Shown here: positions 1-9,000 of the stretch, in pieces | How positions within the stretch are numbered: position 1 is the stretch's first letter | Layout: every line of letters starts with the position of its first letter | Assembly: GCA_947454955.1 (NCBI GenBank) | Contig: CANGLW010000008.1 | Location: 1-64,000, forward strand | Reading direction: 5' to 3' | DNA: 64,000 bases | Source of the DNA: Comamonadaceae bacterium | Lineage (GTDB): Bacteria > Pseudomonadota > Gammaproteobacteria > Burkholderiales > Burkholderiaceae_C | Made by a program: the position numbers and the translations under genes | Notes under the pieces: generated by a model | Told to the model about the DNA's origin: nothing | The model's database searches: none | The model's input: the letters and a program-made list of their open reading frames with translations, nothing else

Positions 1-609
1 GACGGTGCAGTTGGTCTTCTTGATGGTGGCGGTGAGCTTGCGCAGGGCCTGGCTCATCAGGCGGGCTTGCAAGCCGGGCAGGGAGTCGCCCATCTCGCCT
101 TCAATTTCAGCCTTGGGGGTGAGTGCGGCCACCGAGTCCACCACCACCAGGTCCACCGCGCCGGAGCGCACCAGGCTGTCGACAATTTCCAGGGCTTGTT
201 CGCCGGTGTCGGGCTGGGAAATCAGCAAGTCGGGCAGGCTCACACCGAGCTTGGAGGCGTATTGCACGTCCAGCGCGTGCTCAGCGTCCACAAAGGCGCA
301 GGTGCCGCCGATTTTTTGCATCTCAGCAATCACTTGCAGGGTCAAGGTGGTTTTGCCTGAGGACTCAGGACCGTAAATTTCGATCACGCGGCCGCGGGGC
401 AGGCCGCCGACGCCCAGAGCGATGTCCAGGCCCAGCGAACCGGTGGAGACCACCTGGATGTCTTCAATCACCTCGCCCTCACCCAGGCGCATGATGGTGC
501 CCTTGCCGAACTGCTTTTCGATCTGCGCCAGCGCGGCTTGCAGGGCCTTGGCTTTTTCACCGTTGGCGGCGTTGGCGCCGGCGTTGTTGGGCTTGAATTG
601 GTTGTCCAT
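1..609 (-). CDS. recA: Recombinase RecA, N-terminal part (cut by window edge)
   Basis: RecA coats single-stranded DNA, drives strand exchange and triggers LexA self-cleavage in the SOS response. The 203 visible residues start MDNQFKPNN and include the helix leading to [12 protein letters not shown], Walker A GPESSGKT near residue 80, the FVDAEHALD segment, and Walker [11 protein letters not shown] followed by loop 1 (IEGEMGDS). The ATG at 609 has the upstream sequence AGGAGCCCCTC, a plausible ribosome site. The gene runs off the left edge, so about 140 C-terminal residues are missing. Two LexA-like boxes and a promoter lie just upstream. Confidence 0.97.
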   Translation of the reverse strand, partial: MDNQFKPNNAGANAANGEKAKALQAALAQIEKQFGKGTIMRLGEGEVIEDIQVVSTGSLGLDIALGVGGLPRGRVIEIYGPESSGKTTLTLQVIAEMQKIGGTCAFVDAEHALDVQYASKLGVSLPDLLISQPDTGEQALEIVDSLVRSGAVDLVVVDSVAALTPKAEIEGEMGDSLPGLQARLMSQALRKLTATIKKTNCTV

Positions 610-639
610 GAGGGGCTCCTAGGGTTGAGGTTTTATCCA

Positions 640-701
640 GTGTTTTTATCAACAGGCTGGATGCTTGAACAGTAGTTTAGCCACTTGTCTTGGGCTGTAA
701 A
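640..701 (-). promoter_or_regulatory. recA promoter with two tandem LexA-like boxes
   Basis: Read toward recA, TTTACA (696-701) and TAAACT (674-679) are 16 bp apart and form a plausible -35/-10 pair. Immediately downstream lie CTGG-N8-ACAG (657-672) and GTGT-N8-ACAG (640-655) in plus-strand terms. Each differs at one position from the LexA consensus CTGT-N8-ACAG of beta/gammaproteobacteria, and their centres are 17 bp apart. Both would cover the transcription start. The match is by eye. Confidence 0.6.
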
Positions 702-736
702 TAGATTTTTTAGTCAGTTTGCTTTACCATTTACAC

Positions 737-1339
737 ATGCCTTTGCTGACCCACACCCGGCTGCGCGCCAGCCCGAAAAACTCCCAACACCCCTCACAAC
801 AAACCCCCAGCCAAACCGCCCGCCAAGCCCCACGCACAAAGACGGCATCAAGCACCCCGGCCACCCCACCCACCCTGAGCGACGACCGTTGGCGCGCCTC
901 GCATCTGGGGCGTTGGCTGGGTCACGCCATGCGGCGCTTTGATGCGCGGGTGTTGGAGTTGATGGCGCACAACGAGAACGTCCCCCTGGCCCTGGCCAAC
1001 CTGGCCGCGCGCGAACAGGTGAGCGCCGCGCACGTGCACATCACCCGACATCTGGGGCTCAACGGCTCGCGCCTGACCGACTTGGCCGCGCAAGCCGGCA
1101 TGAGCAAACAGGCCATGGGCACCCTGGTGACCCAGTGCGAAGCGTGGGGACTTGTCAGACGCGAGGCCGACCCGCTGGATGCGCGTGCCAAGCGGGTGTG
1201 CTTCACCCCCGACGGGCTGGCGTGGCTCAGCGCCTTCCAAGTGGCCGTCAACCAGGCCGAGGACGAGCTCAAGGCCGCGGTGGGCGACGAGGTGGCCACG
1301 GTGATTGCCATTGGGCTGGAGGCCTATGCCAGCGCCTGA
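737..1339 (+). CDS. MarR-family winged-helix transcriptional regulator
   Basis: This 200-residue protein, divergent from recA, has a winged-helix DNA-binding domain over roughly residues 95-165. The recognition region reads LTDLAAQAGMSKQAMGTLV, followed by the wing with DARAKRVCFTPDG, typical of MarR regulators, which bind DNA as dimers and respond to small ligands. The first 50 residues are rich in Pro, Thr, Ser and Gln and may be disordered. I chose the ATG at 737; a TTG at 719 and an ATG at 929 are also in frame. No ligand or target can be named. Confidence 0.8.
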   Translation: MPLLTHTRLRASPKNSQHPSQQTPSQTARQAPRTKTASSTPATPPTLSDDRWRASHLGRWLGHAMRRFDARVLELMAHNENVPLALANLAAREQVSAAHVHITRHLGLNGSRLTDLAAQAGMSKQAMGTLVTQCEAWGLVRREADPLDARAKRVCFTPDGLAWLSAFQVAVNQAEDELKAAVGDEVATVIAIGLEAYASA

Positions 1340-1445
1340 ACGCCAGCCTAAAATGGCAGATAGACGAACGCACAGAGCGCTATAAACTTGCGAGCATTCC
1401 CCCAAGAGCTGACAAGAAGCCACTGAGAACAACGAGGAGACCGCC

Positions 1446-2120
1446 ATGCGAATTCTGATTGCCGAAGACGACCAGGTGCTGGCCGACGGCTTGCTGCGCA
1501 CCCTGCGCAACTCAGGCGCCGCGGTCGACCATGTGGCCACCGGCACCGAAGCCGATGCCGCGCTGATGACCAACAGCGAGTTGGACCTGCTCATCCTCGA
1601 CCTGGGCCTGCCACGCATGCACGGCCTGGAAGTGCTGAAAAAATTACGCGCACGCGGTGCCACGCTGCCGGTGCTCATCTTGACCGCAGCTGACAGCGTG
1701 GAAGAGCGCGTCAAAGGCCTGGACTACGGCGCCGACGACTACATGGCCAAACCCTTCAGCCTGCAAGAGCTCGAAGCACGTGTGCGCGCCTTGGTGCGTC
1801 GCGGCATGGGCGGGGTGAGCAGCAACATCCGCCACGGGCCGTTGATGTACGACCAGGCCGGGCGCGTGGCCACCATCGACGGCAAGATGGTGGAGTTGTC
1901 GGCGCGTGAATTAGGCTTGCTCGAGGTGCTGCTGCAGCGCTCAGGCCGCCTGGTCAGCAAAGACCAGTTGGTCGAGCGCCTGTGCGAGTGGGGCGAAGAG
2001 GTGAGCAACAACGCCATTGAGGTGTACATCCACCGGCTGCGCAAAAAGATCGAGAAGGGCCCCATCCGCATCGCCACCGTTCGCGGGCTGGGGTATTGCC
2101 TTGAAAAAATCCCCAATTGA
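1446..2120 (+). CDS. OmpR-family response regulator (TctD/QseB-like)
   Basis: This is a 224-residue two-component response regulator. The receiver domain has acidic residues in AEDD (7-9), the phosphoacceptor Asp52 in LILDLGLP, Thr80 and Lys102 in AKPF. The C-terminal half is an OmpR-type winged helix ending in TVRGLGYCL. The start ATG follows GAGGAGACCGCC. It lies 37 bp upstream of a sensor kinase and is surely its partner. The short TctD-like form next to a TctE-like kinase suggests control of carboxylate uptake or a similar function, but the stimulus is unknown. Confidence 0.93.
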   Translation: MRILIAEDDQVLADGLLRTLRNSGAAVDHVATGTEADAALMTNSELDLLILDLGLPRMHGLEVLKKLRARGATLPVLILTAADSVEERVKGLDYGADDYMAKPFSLQELEARVRALVRRGMGGVSSNIRHGPLMYDQAGRVATIDGKMVELSARELGLLEVLLQRSGRLVSKDQLVERLCEWGEEVSNNAIEVYIHRLRKKIEKGPIRIATVRGLGYCLEKIPN

Positions 2121-2125
2121 ACATG

Positions 2126-2156
2126 ACCCCCACGTTCGGCACTGACGTGCTCGCAC
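2126..2156. repeat. Fragment of a palindromic repeat, related to the copy inside topB
   Basis: CCCCCACGTTCGGCACTG and the following bases match the left half of the element at 7438-7512 with only a few substitutions. The fragment fills nearly all of the gap between the response regulator stop and the kinase start codon. Confidence 0.45.
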
Positions 2157-2157
2157 T

Positions 2158-3627
2158 GTGAAACTTTTCAAGCGCGAGCAGCGCTCGCTGTTTGGCGAGA
2201 TTTTGGATTGGATGCTCACGCCACTGCTCTTGCTGTGGCCGGTGAGCTTGGTGCTGACCTGGCTGGTGGCGCAAAACATCGCGGGCAAACCGTTTGACCG
2301 CGCGCTCGAATACAACGTCAACGCGTTGGCGCAATTGGTCACGGTCAGCAACCAGCGCGTCATCATCAACCTGCCGCTGCCTGCGCGCGAACTGCTGCGC
2401 GCCGATGACGCCGACACGGTGTACTACCAGGTGCTGGGCGCGGATGGCGAGTTTTTGAGCGGTGAGCGCGACTTCCCGATTCCATCCGACGAATTTGCCA
2501 AGCCCCCGGTGGGCGAGGTGGCGCTGCGCGACGACGAGTTCCACGGCGCGAACGTGAAGGTGGCCTACATGTGGGTGGCGCTCAACTTGCCCTCCACCGC
2601 CACCGGCGAGCGCGCCACCGCACTGGTGCAAGTGGCTGAAACGCTGGACAAACGCTCGCTCTTGGCGGCAGAAATCATCAAGGGTGTGATGCTGCCGCAG
2701 TTCGTCATCTTGCCTATGGCGGTGTTGCTGGTGTGGTTGGCACTGGTGCAGGCCATCAAGCCGCTGCACCGCTTGGAGGAGCGCATCCGCGCGCGCAAAC
2801 CTGACGACCTCAGCCCCCTGGATACCGAAGCGGTGCCGGTGGAGGTCTCGCCGTTGGTGTCCTCGGTGAATGATTTGCTCTCGCGCTTGACCGATTCCAT
2901 TGCCACGCAAAAACGTTTTTTAGCCGATGCGGCCCACCAGCTCAAAACCCCGCTGGCGGGCTTGCGCATGCAGGCAGATTTAGCGCAGCGCGAAGGCAGC
3001 AACACCGACGAGCTCAAGCAGTCGCTGCGGCAAATCGGGCGCTCGAGCATCCGCGCCACCCACACGGTGAACCAGCTGTTGGCACTGGCGCGTGCCGAGG
3101 GCGGCAGCAGCCAAATTCAGCAGCCCTGCGACCTGGCGCGCCTGACCATGGAGGTGGTGCAAGACGCGGTACCGCGCGCCCTGGACAAGCGCATCGACCT
3201 GGGCCTGGAGGGCGTGCAACAGGGCAGCCCGGATGTGAGCTTCACCGGCAACCCCACCCTGGTCAAAGAGCTGATTCGCAACCTGGTGGACAACGCGATC
3301 AACTACACCCCCTCCACGCCAGACCGGCCTGGCGTGATCACCGTGCGTGTGCTGGCCGACCCCTTCGGGCAAGTGGCGGTGCTGCAAGTGGAAGACAACG
3401 GCCCGGGCATTCCGCTGCCCGAGCGCGCGCTGGTGTTCCAGCCTTTTTACCGCTCGCTGGGGGTGGAGGCCGATGGCTCGGGCCTGGGCCTGCCCATCGT
3501 GCAAGAAATTGCGCAACAGCACCACGCCAGCGTGAGCGTGGACGACGCCAAACCCGGCCAACACCCGCCAGGGGCTTTGTTCACCGTGCGCTTTCAGGTC
3601 AAGCGCGGCGGGGCGATGCCGGTTTAA
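2158..3627 (+). CDS. Sensor histidine kinase, TctE-like
   Basis: This 489-residue membrane kinase is the partner of the upstream response regulator. An N-terminal membrane segment (about 20-40), a periplasmic sensor domain of the two-component sensor N-terminal type (about 45-170) and a second membrane segment (about 178-198) precede a HAMP-like linker. The phosphoacceptor is His260 in FLADAAHQLKTPL. The ATP-binding domain has the N box LIRNLVDNAINYTP, G1 VEDNGPGIP and G2 GSGLGLPIV. The GTG start at 2158 is the only good start before the first membrane segment. It sits at the edge of a repeat fragment, so the native start may have been altered. The gene ends 1 bp before a convergent gene. Confidence 0.93.
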   Translation: MKLFKREQRSLFGEILDWMLTPLLLLWPVSLVLTWLVAQNIAGKPFDRALEYNVNALAQLVTVSNQRVIINLPLPARELLRADDADTVYYQVLGADGEFLSGERDFPIPSDEFAKPPVGEVALRDDEFHGANVKVAYMWVALNLPSTATGERATALVQVAETLDKRSLLAAEIIKGVMLPQFVILPMAVLLVWLALVQAIKPLHRLEERIRARKPDDLSPLDTEAVPVEVSPLVSSVNDLLSRLTDSIATQKRFLADAAHQLKTPLAGLRMQADLAQREGSNTDELKQSLRQIGRSSIRATHTVNQLLALARAEGGSSQIQQPCDLARLTMEVVQDAVPRALDKRIDLGLEGVQQGSPDVSFTGNPTLVKELIRNLVDNAINYTPSTPDRPGVITVRVLADPFGQVAVLQVEDNGPGIPLPERALVFQPFYRSLGVEADGSGLGLPIVQEIAQQHHASVSVDDAKPGQHPPGALFTVRFQVKRGGAMPV

Positions 3628-3628
3628 C

Positions 3629-4387
3629 TCAGCGCTCGCAGCTTTGCCAACTTAGGCGTGGAGCCTCGGGTGTTGTCGATGATGCGGGCAAGCTCGTCAA
3701 GCTGGGCAACAGGGCATCGAGTTGCGTGCGCCCTACATCCCCCGTCCACACCGAGACCATGTGCCCCGCGCGTGAGCCGTGGTCGCGCAGCACGCGTGCG
3801 GTGCGTACGCCCCGTTGGCTCACATCGCTCAGGGCTTGCTGCGCCAACTCGGAGGTGTCAAAGCGCCCCAGGCTCAAGCCTTGGCCCCACTTGGGGTGCG
3901 TGACGGGCCGGGGGACTTCGCGAGCGTTCAATTTCAAAGCCTGCAGCTCAGTGAGTTTGCGTTCCAGCACCGCGGGGCTCGCATATGGCCCCATGAACAG
4001 CATCCAACGCTCGGGCTCATCCACTTGCTGGCTTTGCCAATAGGGCGCAGGGCTCAAGGCCTGCAAAGCTTGGTCCAGGCTGCTGTGGCTGGCCTGGTCC
4101 AGCGGGCCAATCTGCCAGCACGGCAAGGTGCGACTGGCTTCCTTCAACTCGGCGCGCGCGAGGTCTTCGGCACTCAGCAACGTGAGTTGGTCAGGCTGGA
4201 TTTGCTGCTGCACACGCCAGGGCTCAGATGAGGTGATTGGCGCAAAACCCCAGGGCCGCGCCCAGCCTTGCAGCCACACCAGCAGCAACACATTGGCCAG
4301 CAGCAGAACCAGCACGACCAGCTTTAACCAGCCTGGTGCGGCGCTGGCTCTGTCAGCTGTGTCGTTATGAGCTTGCGGTGCCGCCAT
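3629..4387 (-). CDS. Membrane-anchored protein with SPOR-like repeat region
   Basis: The protein has 252 residues, with one membrane segment near residues 20-43 (LKLVVLVLLLANVLLLVWLQ) and the rest probably periplasmic. The middle contains CWQIGPL, then WMLFMGPYASPAVLERKLTELQALKL and LSLGRFDTSELAQQALSDVSQRGVRTARVL. This pattern of two short alpha/beta units resembles SPOR domains, which bind denuded peptidoglycan. It lies directly downstream of birA on the same strand, 12 bp away. The precise role is unknown, and a SPOR assignment needs a profile search. Confidence 0.65.
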   Translation of the reverse strand: MAAPQAHNDTADRASAAPGWLKLVVLVLLLANVLLLVWLQGWARPWGFAPITSSEPWRVQQQIQPDQLTLLSAEDLARAELKEASRTLPCWQIGPLDQASHSSLDQALQALSPAPYWQSQQVDEPERWMLFMGPYASPAVLERKLTELQALKLNAREVPRPVTHPKWGQGLSLGRFDTSELAQQALSDVSQRGVRTARVLRDHGSRAGHMVSVWTGDVGRTQLDALLPSLTSLPASSTTPEAPRLSWQSCER

Positions 4388-4399
4388 GGCCGTGCGCCA

Positions 4400-5317
4400 T
4401 CAAGCTTGGGTGGTGCCGGGCTGCGTGGGGCGCACGCTCACCTCGGCGCTGTTCACGATCACCCAGCCAGCAGCGGTTTGCACACGCAAGGCGCCACCTG
4501 CGTCCACACCGCCGGCCACGCCTTGCGTGCCGTCGCTCAAAGTGACCTCGCGGCCAGCCAGCGCGTCGCGCGCGGCAAAAGCCGGGGCAAAGGGCGCAAA
4601 GCCGGAGGCCTCGAATCGTTTGAGGGTTTGCAGCAGGGGCACAGCCACGCGGCCCAGGGCCCCAGGCGCGTCGATGGCGGGCAACAGGGTTTGCAAGGCG
4701 GCAGGCGGCATGCTGAGATTTTGCGCTGTTGGCAGGGCGATGTTCAGGCCCACACCCACCACCACGTAGCGCGCGATCCCAGCCGGGGCATAGGGCCGGG
4801 TGCTGGCGTACTCGGCCTGCGCGGCCTCGCTGAGCGGCGTGGTTTCAATCAAGATGCCGCCCAGCTTGCAGTCGTTCACCCACAAATCGTTGGGCCACTT
4901 CAAGCGGATGTCGGCATGCAGGCTCAGCGCCAGGCTCACGCCCACCGCCAGTGACAGGCCCGACCAATCGGCCGCGGCCAAGGGCAGGCCGATGGAGAAG
5001 GTGAGTGAGGGCAATTTGGCGGGGTCTACTTTGCTGGGCTGGCCTGAGCAAGCGATTTCCTCAGCACTTTGGCCAGCGTCTGCGGATGCCTGCGCGGCGC
5101 CGCTGACCCAGCTGCGACCCAAACGGCCGCGACCTGCGGTTTGGCTTTGGGCCACCAACAGCACTGGCTCGGTGCGGTCTTGGCGGGCGCGGCGCATGAG
5201 CTCGCTGTTGGTGGAGTCGATCTCGGGCAGCACCTCCACCGTGAAACCGCTCAGCAAGGGGCTGGCAGCCTCCCAGATCGCCTCGGCGGGCCAACGCAAG
5301 GGGATAGGTGCGGTCAT
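4400..5317 (-). CDS. birA: Biotin--[acetyl-CoA-carboxylase] ligase
   Basis: It activates biotin to biotinyl-AMP and transfers it to the carrier protein of acetyl-CoA carboxylase. Visible motifs are DSTNSELMR, the adenylate-binding GRGRLGRSW, and KWPNDLWVNDCKLGGILIE, ending with the small C-terminal beta domain (LSDGTQGVAGGVDAGGALRV). There is no N-terminal helix-turn-helix, so it is a monofunctional ligase and not a repressor. Between GRSW and PSLTFSIGLPL there are about 30 extra Ala/Ser/Glu-rich residues, a loop insertion. I use the ATG at 5317, 15 bp after the SET gene stop; a TTG at 5326 is in frame. Confidence 0.93.
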   Translation of the reverse strand: MTAPIPLRWPAEAIWEAASPLLSGFTVEVLPEIDSTNSELMRRARQDRTEPVLLVAQSQTAGRGRLGRSWVSGAAQASADAGQSAEEIACSGQPSKVDPAKLPSLTFSIGLPLAAADWSGLSLAVGVSLALSLHADIRLKWPNDLWVNDCKLGGILIETTPLSEAAQAEYASTRPYAPAGIARYVVVGVGLNIALPTAQNLSMPPAALQTLLPAIDAPGALGRVAVPLLQTLKRFEASGFAPFAPAFAARDALAGREVTLSDGTQGVAGGVDAGGALRVQTAAGWVIVNSAEVSVRPTQPGTTQA

Positions 5318-5332
5318 GCGCAGCAAGCGCCC

Positions 5333-6004
5333 TCAGGCTTTTTCAGTCTTGGCTTTGGCTTTGTTTTTGGCCTTGACCTCAGGCTGCGCTGACTTCTTAG
5401 CAAGCTTCTTATCCGCCTTCTTGTCGGCTTTGTCGGCTTTCTTGGCCTTCACCGAGGTCTTGGCCTTGTCGGCCTTTTTGTCAGCTTTCTTGGCTTTGGT
5501 CTTGGTCTTAGCTTTGGACTTAGCCTTGGGCTTGGGATCCTTGGGCGACAGCAAGGTGCCGCGGCAATGGGCCGAGCCGCACCAGCAGGGGTACTCGGCC
5601 TTGAGGGCCTTGGTGTAGGGCTCGTCGATGATCAGGCCGTAGTCGTAATTGAGCTCAGTGCCAGCCGGGATGTTGCGCAGCGCTTTGATGAACACGCGCC
5701 CGTCTTGCTCGTCGGCTTCGCAGTTCGGGTCGCAGGAATGGTTGATCCAACGCGAGGAATTGCCACCGAACTTGGCGTCGATCACATGGTCTTCGTCAAT
5801 ATGGAAGTAAAACGTGTGGTTGGGGTCTTTCGGGTCGTGCGGGTGGCGGTCTTGCGCCTCTTGCCAGCTGATGACCTCGCCCACGTACTCGATGATGGTT
5901 TCACCCTCGGCAATGTCGGCCACGGCGAACACCCCGTTGCCATGCACACCAGAGCGGCGGGTTTGAATGCGGCGGGAAGCTGGGGTTTTTGTTTTTGGCG
6001 GCAC
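5333..6004 (-). CDS. SET-domain protein-lysine methyltransferase with Lys-rich tail
   Basis: The first 145 or so residues form a complete SET domain: RRSGVHGNGVFAVADIAEG, the AdoMet/active-site motif NHSCDPNCE, and LNYDYG. A post-SET zinc cluster CWCGSAHCRGT follows. The last 70 or so residues are almost only Lys, Ala, Asp and Thr (KAKKADKKADKAK type), like the tail of histone H1 or AlgP/Hc1 proteins. SET enzymes methylate lysines using S-adenosylmethionine; the tail may be DNA-binding or a self-methylation substrate (inference). I use the GTG at 6004, which gives 223 residues; a TTG at 6058 would add 18. The gene is divergent from topB and lies upstream of birA. Confidence 0.85.
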   Translation of the reverse strand: MPPKTKTPASRRIQTRRSGVHGNGVFAVADIAEGETIIEYVGEVISWQEAQDRHPHDPKDPNHTFYFHIDEDHVIDAKFGGNSSRWINHSCDPNCEADEQDGRVFIKALRNIPAGTELNYDYGLIIDEPYTKALKAEYPCWCGSAHCRGTLLSPKDPKPKAKSKAKTKTKAKKADKKADKAKTSVKAKKADKADKKADKKLAKKSAQPEVKAKNKAKAKTEKA

Positions 6005-6099
6005 GGCTGAAAATTTGATAAGGTGAACTCGTATGGGCGTGCGCGTGTGCGCGCTCAAGCGCGTGCGTGTGCACGTGCGCGAGAGAGGATTGTAGTCAG

Positions 6100-9000
6100 A
6101 TGAAAACCTTAGTCATTGCAGAGAAGCCTTCGGTGGCGCAAGACATCGTGCGCGCGCTCACGCCCACAGCGGGCAAGTTCGAGAAGCACGACGAGCATTT
6201 CGAGAGCGAGACCTATGTGGTCACCAGCGCGGTGGGCCACCTGGTGGAAATCCAGGCGCCCGAGGCTTTCGATGTGAAACGCGGCAAGTGGAGCTTTGCG
6301 CACCTGCCCGTCATCCCCCCGCACTTCGACTTGAAGCCGGTGGACAAAACCAAAACCCGCCTCAACGCGGTGGTCAAACTCGCCAAGCGCAAAGACATCG
6401 ACCAACTCGTCAACGCGTGTGACGCGGGGCGTGAAGGCGAATTGATCTTTCGCCTGATTGAACAGTACGCCGGCGGTGTCAAGCCCCTGGGCAAGCCCGT
6501 CTCGCGCCTGTGGCTGCAAAGCATGACGCCCCAGGCGATCCGCGACGGCTTTGGCAGCCTGCGCAGCGACGCGCAAATGCGCCCCCTGGCCGATGCCGCA
6601 CGCTGCCGCTCTGAGGCCGATTGGCTGGTGGGCATCAACGGCACGCGCGCCATGACCGCGTTCAATTCGCGCGATGGCGGCTTCTTTTTGACCACCGTGG
6701 GCCGGGTGCAAACACCCACGCTGTCGGTGGTGGTGGAACGTGAAGAAAAAATTCGCGCGTTTGTCAGCCGCGACTACTGGGAAATTCACGCCAGCTTCGC
6801 CGCGCAAGCCGGCGAGTACCCCGCCAAGTGGTTCGACCCAGAGTGGAAAAAACCCGCCCCCGGGCCAGACGGCGTGGTGGACGCTGAGCAAAAAGCCGAC
6901 CGCCTGTGGAACGAAGCCCAGGCCCGCGCCATTGCCGATGCCGTGCGCAACCAAAGCGCCACGGTGACGGAAGAGAGCAAGCCCACCACCCAGGCCAGCC
7001 CCCTGCTGTTTGACCTGACCAGCCTGCAGCGCGAGGCCAATGGCAAGTTTGGCTTCTCGGCCAAGACCACGCTGTCTTTGGCGCAAAGCCTGTACGAGCG
7101 CCACAAGGCCCTGACCTACCCCCGTACCGACTCGCGCGCCCTGCCCGAAGATTATTTGCCGGTGGTCAAGCAAACCTTTGAGATGCTGGCCGACTCCGGC
7201 ATGCGCCACTTGGCACCGCACGCGCTCACCGCGCTGAACAACAGCTACATCAAACCCACCAAGCGGGTGTTTGACAACAGCAAGGTCAGCGACCACTTTG
7301 CCATCATCCCCACCCTGCAAGCGCCCAGCGGCTTGAGCGAAGCCGAGCAAAAGCTGTACGACCTGGTGGTACGCCGCTTCATGGCGGTGTTTTTCCCCAG
7401 TGCTGAATACCAAGTCACCACCAGAGTGACACATGTGGCCCCCACGCTCGGCACTGGCGTGTCCTTGCTGCCCCCCGAGGGGGCCGCGCGCAGCTTGGGG
7501 CGGCCCGGCACTGCGCCGTCTTCAGCCGGCTACCATTTCAAGAGCGAAGGCAAGGTGCTGGTCAAGCCGGGTTGGCTGGCCATTTACGGCAAAGAAGCGG
7601 CCGACGAAGTGGCCGATGCCAAAGACGGCGACAAGGGCCAAAACCTGGTGGCGGTGCAGCCCGGCGAGCGGGTGAACAACACCGAAGTGAACCCCAAAGG
7701 CCTCAAGACCCGACCGCCAGCGCGCTACAGCGAGGCCACCTTGCTTGGCGCCATGGAGGGCGCGGGCAAATTGGTGGAAGACGACGAACTGCGCGAAGCC
7801 ATGCAAGAAAAAGGCTTGGGCACACCCGCCACGCGCTCAAGCATCATCGAGGGCTTGATTGCTGAGAAGTACATGCTGCGCGAAGGCCGTGAGTTGATCC
7901 CCACCGCCAAAGCGTTTCAGCTGATGACGCTGCTGCGCGGCCTGGGTGTGGAAGAGTTGTCCAAGCCTGAGCTGACCGGCGAGTGGGAATACAAACTCGC
8001 GCAGATGGAGCAGGGCAAACTCAAGCGCGAGACCTTCATGGCCGAGATCGCGGCGATGACCGAGCACATCGTCAAAAAAGCCAAAGAGTACGACCGCGAC
8101 ACCATCCCCGGCAACTACGCCACCCTGGCCACACCCTGCCCGAACTGCGGCGGCGTGGTCAAAGAAAACTACCGCCGCTACGGCTGCACCGGCAAAGCCG
8201 GAGCGGACGAAGGTTGCGGTTTTTCCTTTGGCAAGTCACCCGCGGGGCGCACCTTTGAGGTGGTGGAGGCTGAAACCTTCATCCGCGACAAACACATCGG
8301 CCCGCTCGATGGTTTCCGCTCCAAAGCCGGTTGGCCTTTTGTGGCCGAGATGGTGCTCAAATTCGACGACGAAACCAAGAACTTCAAACTCGAGTTTGAT
8401 TTTGGCGACGACAAGAACGACGAGACCGGCGAGCTGGTGGACTTCAGCGCGCAAACCACGCTGGGCAAGTGCCCCAAATGCGGCGAAGGCACGGTCAATG
8501 CCGCAGGCGGCATGGTCTTCGAGCACGGCAAAAACTATGTCTGCGACCACGCCGTGCCCACCCACGCACAAGCCACCCCGAGCTGCGATTTCAAGAGCGG
8601 GCAGATCATCTTGCAGCAACCCATTGAACGCGCGCAAATGGAAAAACTGCTGGCCACCGGCAAGACCGACATGCTGGAGAAATTTGTCTCCATGCGCACC
8701 CGCCGCGCCTTCAAAGCCATGCTGGCCTGGGACCCGGAAGCCGGCAAAGTGAACTTTGAATTTGCCCCAAGCAAATTCCCCCCACGCAAACCTGCTGCTA
8801 GCAAAACAGGAGCGGCAGGGCCTGCTGTAGCAAGGGGTGCAGCCAAAACAGCTTCTAAAACTGCGGCTAAGAAAGCCCCGGCTAAAAAAGCAGCTGCCAA
8901 GAAAACTGCAACACCTAAGGCGCCGCGCAAAGCCGCAGCCGGCTCTGCACCCAGCGCAGAATTGGCCGCGGTGATTGGCAACGAGCCGGTGGCACGCACC

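Noticed and set aside
5336-5560. AAG/GCC-rich tract as a simple repeat or frameshifted gene end
   Set aside because: It is in frame with the SET domain and encodes a clear Lys/Ala tail with one stop, so it is coding.
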